From the NCBI GenBank assembly GCA_934532985.1, contig CAKTAV010000012.1, positions 1 to 64,000 of the forward strand: a DNA stretch of 64,000 bases, given 5' to 3'. How positions within the stretch are numbered: position 1 is the stretch's first letter; each line of letters opens with the position of its first letter. Positions 61,845 through 64,000 of this stretch are shown one piece after another. Origin of the DNA: an uncultured Butyricicoccus sp. (lineage in GTDB: Bacteria > Bacillota > Clostridia > Oscillospirales > Butyricicoccaceae). Below the pieces are notes generated by a model. The model did not search any database and was not told the DNA's origin. It worked only from the letters and a program-made list of their open reading frames with translations. Position numbers and translations under genes: made by a program.

Positions 61845-64000
61845 TTATCGTTTGTCAAAATACAGCACTGCCGCCGTCATGTCATCCGGCGCGCCCCGCG
61901 CGGAGGCCTCCAGCACCAGTCGTGCCGCCAGCTCCCGCGCACTCAGATGGCGGCTCTGCATGAGCAGCTCCTCCACCCACGACGCGGATTTTCCCGCTGC
62001 GTCCAGCACACCGTCACTCAGCATTACCAGCGCGTCACCGCCTGCCATACGGAACTTCGTCACATCCATCTCACCGGACTCCTCCAGCCCCGCCGGAAGC
62101 GTTGAGGCTACAATTTTCCGAATGCGCACTGCGCCCTCACCATCCACGACACGAAGATAGGTCGGCGCCGCTCCGCACTTGACCGACTGTGCCACGCCGC
62201 TGAATAAATCCACCGTGCACACATCCAGCGTTGCAAAGGCGTTGCCCTGCGTCCGCAGCTTGAGCGCCGGGCCAATCGTCCGCACCGCATCCACCGCATC
62301 AATGCCCGCCTTCAGGAAGCGTTCCGTCATGCGCACCACCGCGGCGGATTCCTGCGCCGCCCGTGCGCCGCTGCCCATCCCATCGGACAGCACCATGCAC
62401 GCCGTGCCGTCCTCCGTCGTCATCCAGCTCACCGTGTCGCCCGACGCTGCCTCTCCTTCCCTCGTCTTGACGCCGATGCCCACTGAGATGCGGTATGGCT
62501 CTTCCTCGCGGAACAATAAGCTTGTCCCGCCCGGGCCGCTCGTCTGTTCCGGTCCGGTCAGCTTTGCCCCCATGAGTGCACTCAGACCGGATAAGAATCC
62601 CTCTCGGTTTTGTACAATCCGACCGATGCACCCGCCGGACAGCTCAAAGTGCATCCGCCCGCTGTGATCCTTCCACGCCGCCGCCGTGCGCACGCGCCCG
62701 AATGCCTCCGCATACTGCCGCAGCTCTCGCTCCCGCGCCGGCATCGCCTCCGGACCCGTCCCCATGCGTTTTCCGACCTGCCGCAGTACCCCTGTCACAC
62801 CGGCGTACTGCTGGGCAATCAGCCGCCGGTTTTGTTCACTGCGCCGCACATTCTGCCTCCGCTGGTACAGGGCGTCCATCCCTTCGTTAACCGCTAGAAT
62901 AAAGTCAGAAAAGCGCAGGCACTGCGCCGCAAAATGCCCCGGAAAATCTGACACCTGCACATGACCTGTCCGCAGCAGCTGCCCCGAAATCGAATCCAGC
63001 GCATGCAGCGTTCCGAGCTTGTCTCTCTCCCAGCACGTCTTTCGCGCACTGCATCGGCGGCACACACGATCCGCCGTCCGGTCGAACACCGCCCCCAAGT
63101 CGCTGTCCTCCTTGCGCCGCAGAATCCCTCGCGTCAGCCCTTCGTACATCTCTGCAAACGCATCCGCCGCCGTGGTCGCGTAGCGGTTCGCCATCCGGCA
63201 CACCCGCGCTGCATAATCCGTCGGCTCTGGGTCGCCCGGCAGCAACAGCTCTCGCACCCGCCGCCAGATATGATCCGGAATCACAAGAAACAGTCCCGCC
63301 GAAACCGCCGCCTCACACAGACTGTACGGCCGAAAGCCGTCACCCAGCAGCCCCGCCGCGCCATCTGCCAATAAAAACACAATCGCAAACAGCACGCGTC
63401 CGCCGCGCGTGAAAAAGCCGGATACCATACCCGCAAACGCATACACACCCGCATACAGCCATCCGGCATTTGCCGCCGCATCCATCGCCATTCCCATTCC
63501 CGCGCCCTGTGCCGCGCCATAGGAAAAGCCGTTCAGATACGCCACTCCCATCACGGTGAGCAGCGCCAGAATGCGCCCCGGGGAAAATAAATTCCACAGC
63601 ATAAACGGCTGCAAGACGATCAGCAGGCTCGACACCAGCACCATAATGCCGCCAAACCGCAGATTCTGCGCCACAATGCGCCGACTGTACGCCGCCAGAT
63701 AAAAATACGCCGCGCCGCCGCACAGCGCCATCTCCAATAGAAATTGTGCAACTGCCTGCGCCGAAAAATTGGCTCCCGTCAGAAACAGAAAACCCGTGAC
63801 GCCGACCGAAGCCCCCGCCGCCACCGGAAGAAACCAACGCCGCTCCAGCAAGCCCACACCGGAAAACACCGTCGCCGCCGTCATGACAATCAGCGATGCT
63901 CCCGCATATTTTACGCCTTCCGCCCCGGGATATCCCAATAAGTACCCGACAAATGTGCCGATCACCGCGCAAAATCCACTGCCAAAGCTACAGCACGCCG
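61845..64000 (-). CDS. spoIIE: Stage II sporulation protein E, C-terminal part (gene runs off the window)
   Basis: Membrane-bound PP2C phosphatase that dephosphorylates SpoIIAA and so activates sigma-F in the forespore. The frame is open to position 64000 and no clear start is visible, so the N-terminus is outside the window; 718 codons are seen. The first 200 visible residues hold several hydrophobic helices. A central helical domain with a cysteine set (CRRCSARKTCWERD) follows. The PP2C domain has VLSDGMGSGARAAQESAAVV, DVCTVDLFSG, KCGAAPTYL and VMLSDGVLDA. Presence marks a spore former. Confidence 0.95.
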   Translation of the reverse strand, partial: ACCSFGSGFCAVIGTFVGYLLGYPGAEGVKYAGASLIVMTAATVFSGVGLLERRWFLPVAAGASVGVTGFLFLTGANFSAQAVAQFLLEMALCGGAAYFYLAAYSRRIVAQNLRFGGIMVLVSSLLIVLQPFMLWNLFSPGRILALLTVMGVAYLNGFSYGAAQGAGMGMAMDAAANAGWLYAGVYAFAGMVSGFFTRGGRVLFAIVFLLADGAAGLLGDGFRPYSLCEAAVSAGLFLVIPDHIWRRVRELLLPGDPEPTDYAARVCRMANRYATTAADAFAEMYEGLTRGILRRKEDSDLGAVFDRTADRVCRRCSARKTCWERDKLGTLHALDSISGQLLRTGHVQVSDFPGHFAAQCLRFSDFILAVNEGMDALYQRRQNVRRSEQNRRLIAQQYAGVTGVLRQVGKRMGTGPEAMPARERELRQYAEAFGRVRTAAAWKDHSGRMHFELSGGCIGRIVQNREGFLSGLSALMGAKLTGPEQTSGPGGTSLLFREEEPYRISVGIGVKTREGEAASGDTVSWMTTEDGTACMVLSDGMGSGARAAQESAAVVRMTERFLKAGIDAVDAVRTIGPALKLRTQGNAFATLDVCTVDLFSGVAQSVKCGAAPTYLRVVDGEGAVRIRKIVASTLPAGLEESGEMDVTKFRMAGGDALVMLSDGVLDAAGKSASWVEELLMQSRHLSARELAARLVLEASARGAPDDMTAAVLYFDKR

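Overview
The window looks like chromosomal DNA of a spore-forming, butyrate-producing Clostridia, most like the Oscillospiraceae/Butyricicoccaceae. The reasons are a moderately high-GC Firmicutes gene set, SpoIIE at the right edge, adjacent thiolase and 3-hydroxybutyryl-CoA dehydrogenase genes, LuxS, a fructose PTS, the clostridial rimP-nusA-ylxR-ylxQ-infB order, and TTGACA/TATAAT promoters. Genus is inferred from gene content only. No rRNA, tRNA, CRISPR array, prophage or transposase gene was seen.

Region 1 (1-9 kb): luxS and mtnN (activated methyl cycle) diverge from overlapping promoters. glyA-rarA, nth, a small ribbon-helix-helix protein, a phosphoesterase-coaX pair and a three-gene cassette of small unknown proteins follow, then rsmA. 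Region 2 (9-20 kb): a 3D/G5 cell-wall protein behind a structured leader, a DUF2971 protein, hbd-thl, a GT2 glycosyltransferase behind a nested inverted repeat, a zinc-dependent phospholipase-like protein, a radical SAM protein, a membrane-anchored acidic protein and a FUSC-type membrane protein. Intergenic DNA here carries a mosaic family of hairpin-rich repeats. Region 3 (20-27 kb): an ECF sigma factor with a putative membrane anti-sigma factor and two copies of a 28-bp operator-like element, then pgk-tpiA-gpmI and trmL-degV. Region 4 (27-37 kb): the operon rimP-nusA-ylxR-ylxQ-infB-rbfA-nrnA-truB-ribF, a flippase and a small acidic protein. Region 5 (37-41 kb): fruK-fruA followed by a second copy of the long repeat. 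Region 6 (41-57.4 kb): the S10-spc-alpha ribosomal cluster on the minus strand, from rpsJ to rplQ, with a 330-nt S10 leader and an internal adk promoter. Region 7 (57.4-64 kb): dusB, a one-chain sigma/anti-sigma fusion, two paralogous lipoproteins, DedA and the C-terminal part of spoIIE.

Most of the window is housekeeping. The unusual material is the mosaic intergenic repeat, the sigma/anti-sigma fusion, the ECF operator pair, several structured leaders without a recognised riboswitch class, and small conserved-looking proteins without known function. Starts were revised wherever a Shine-Dalgarno sequence pointed to an internal codon.
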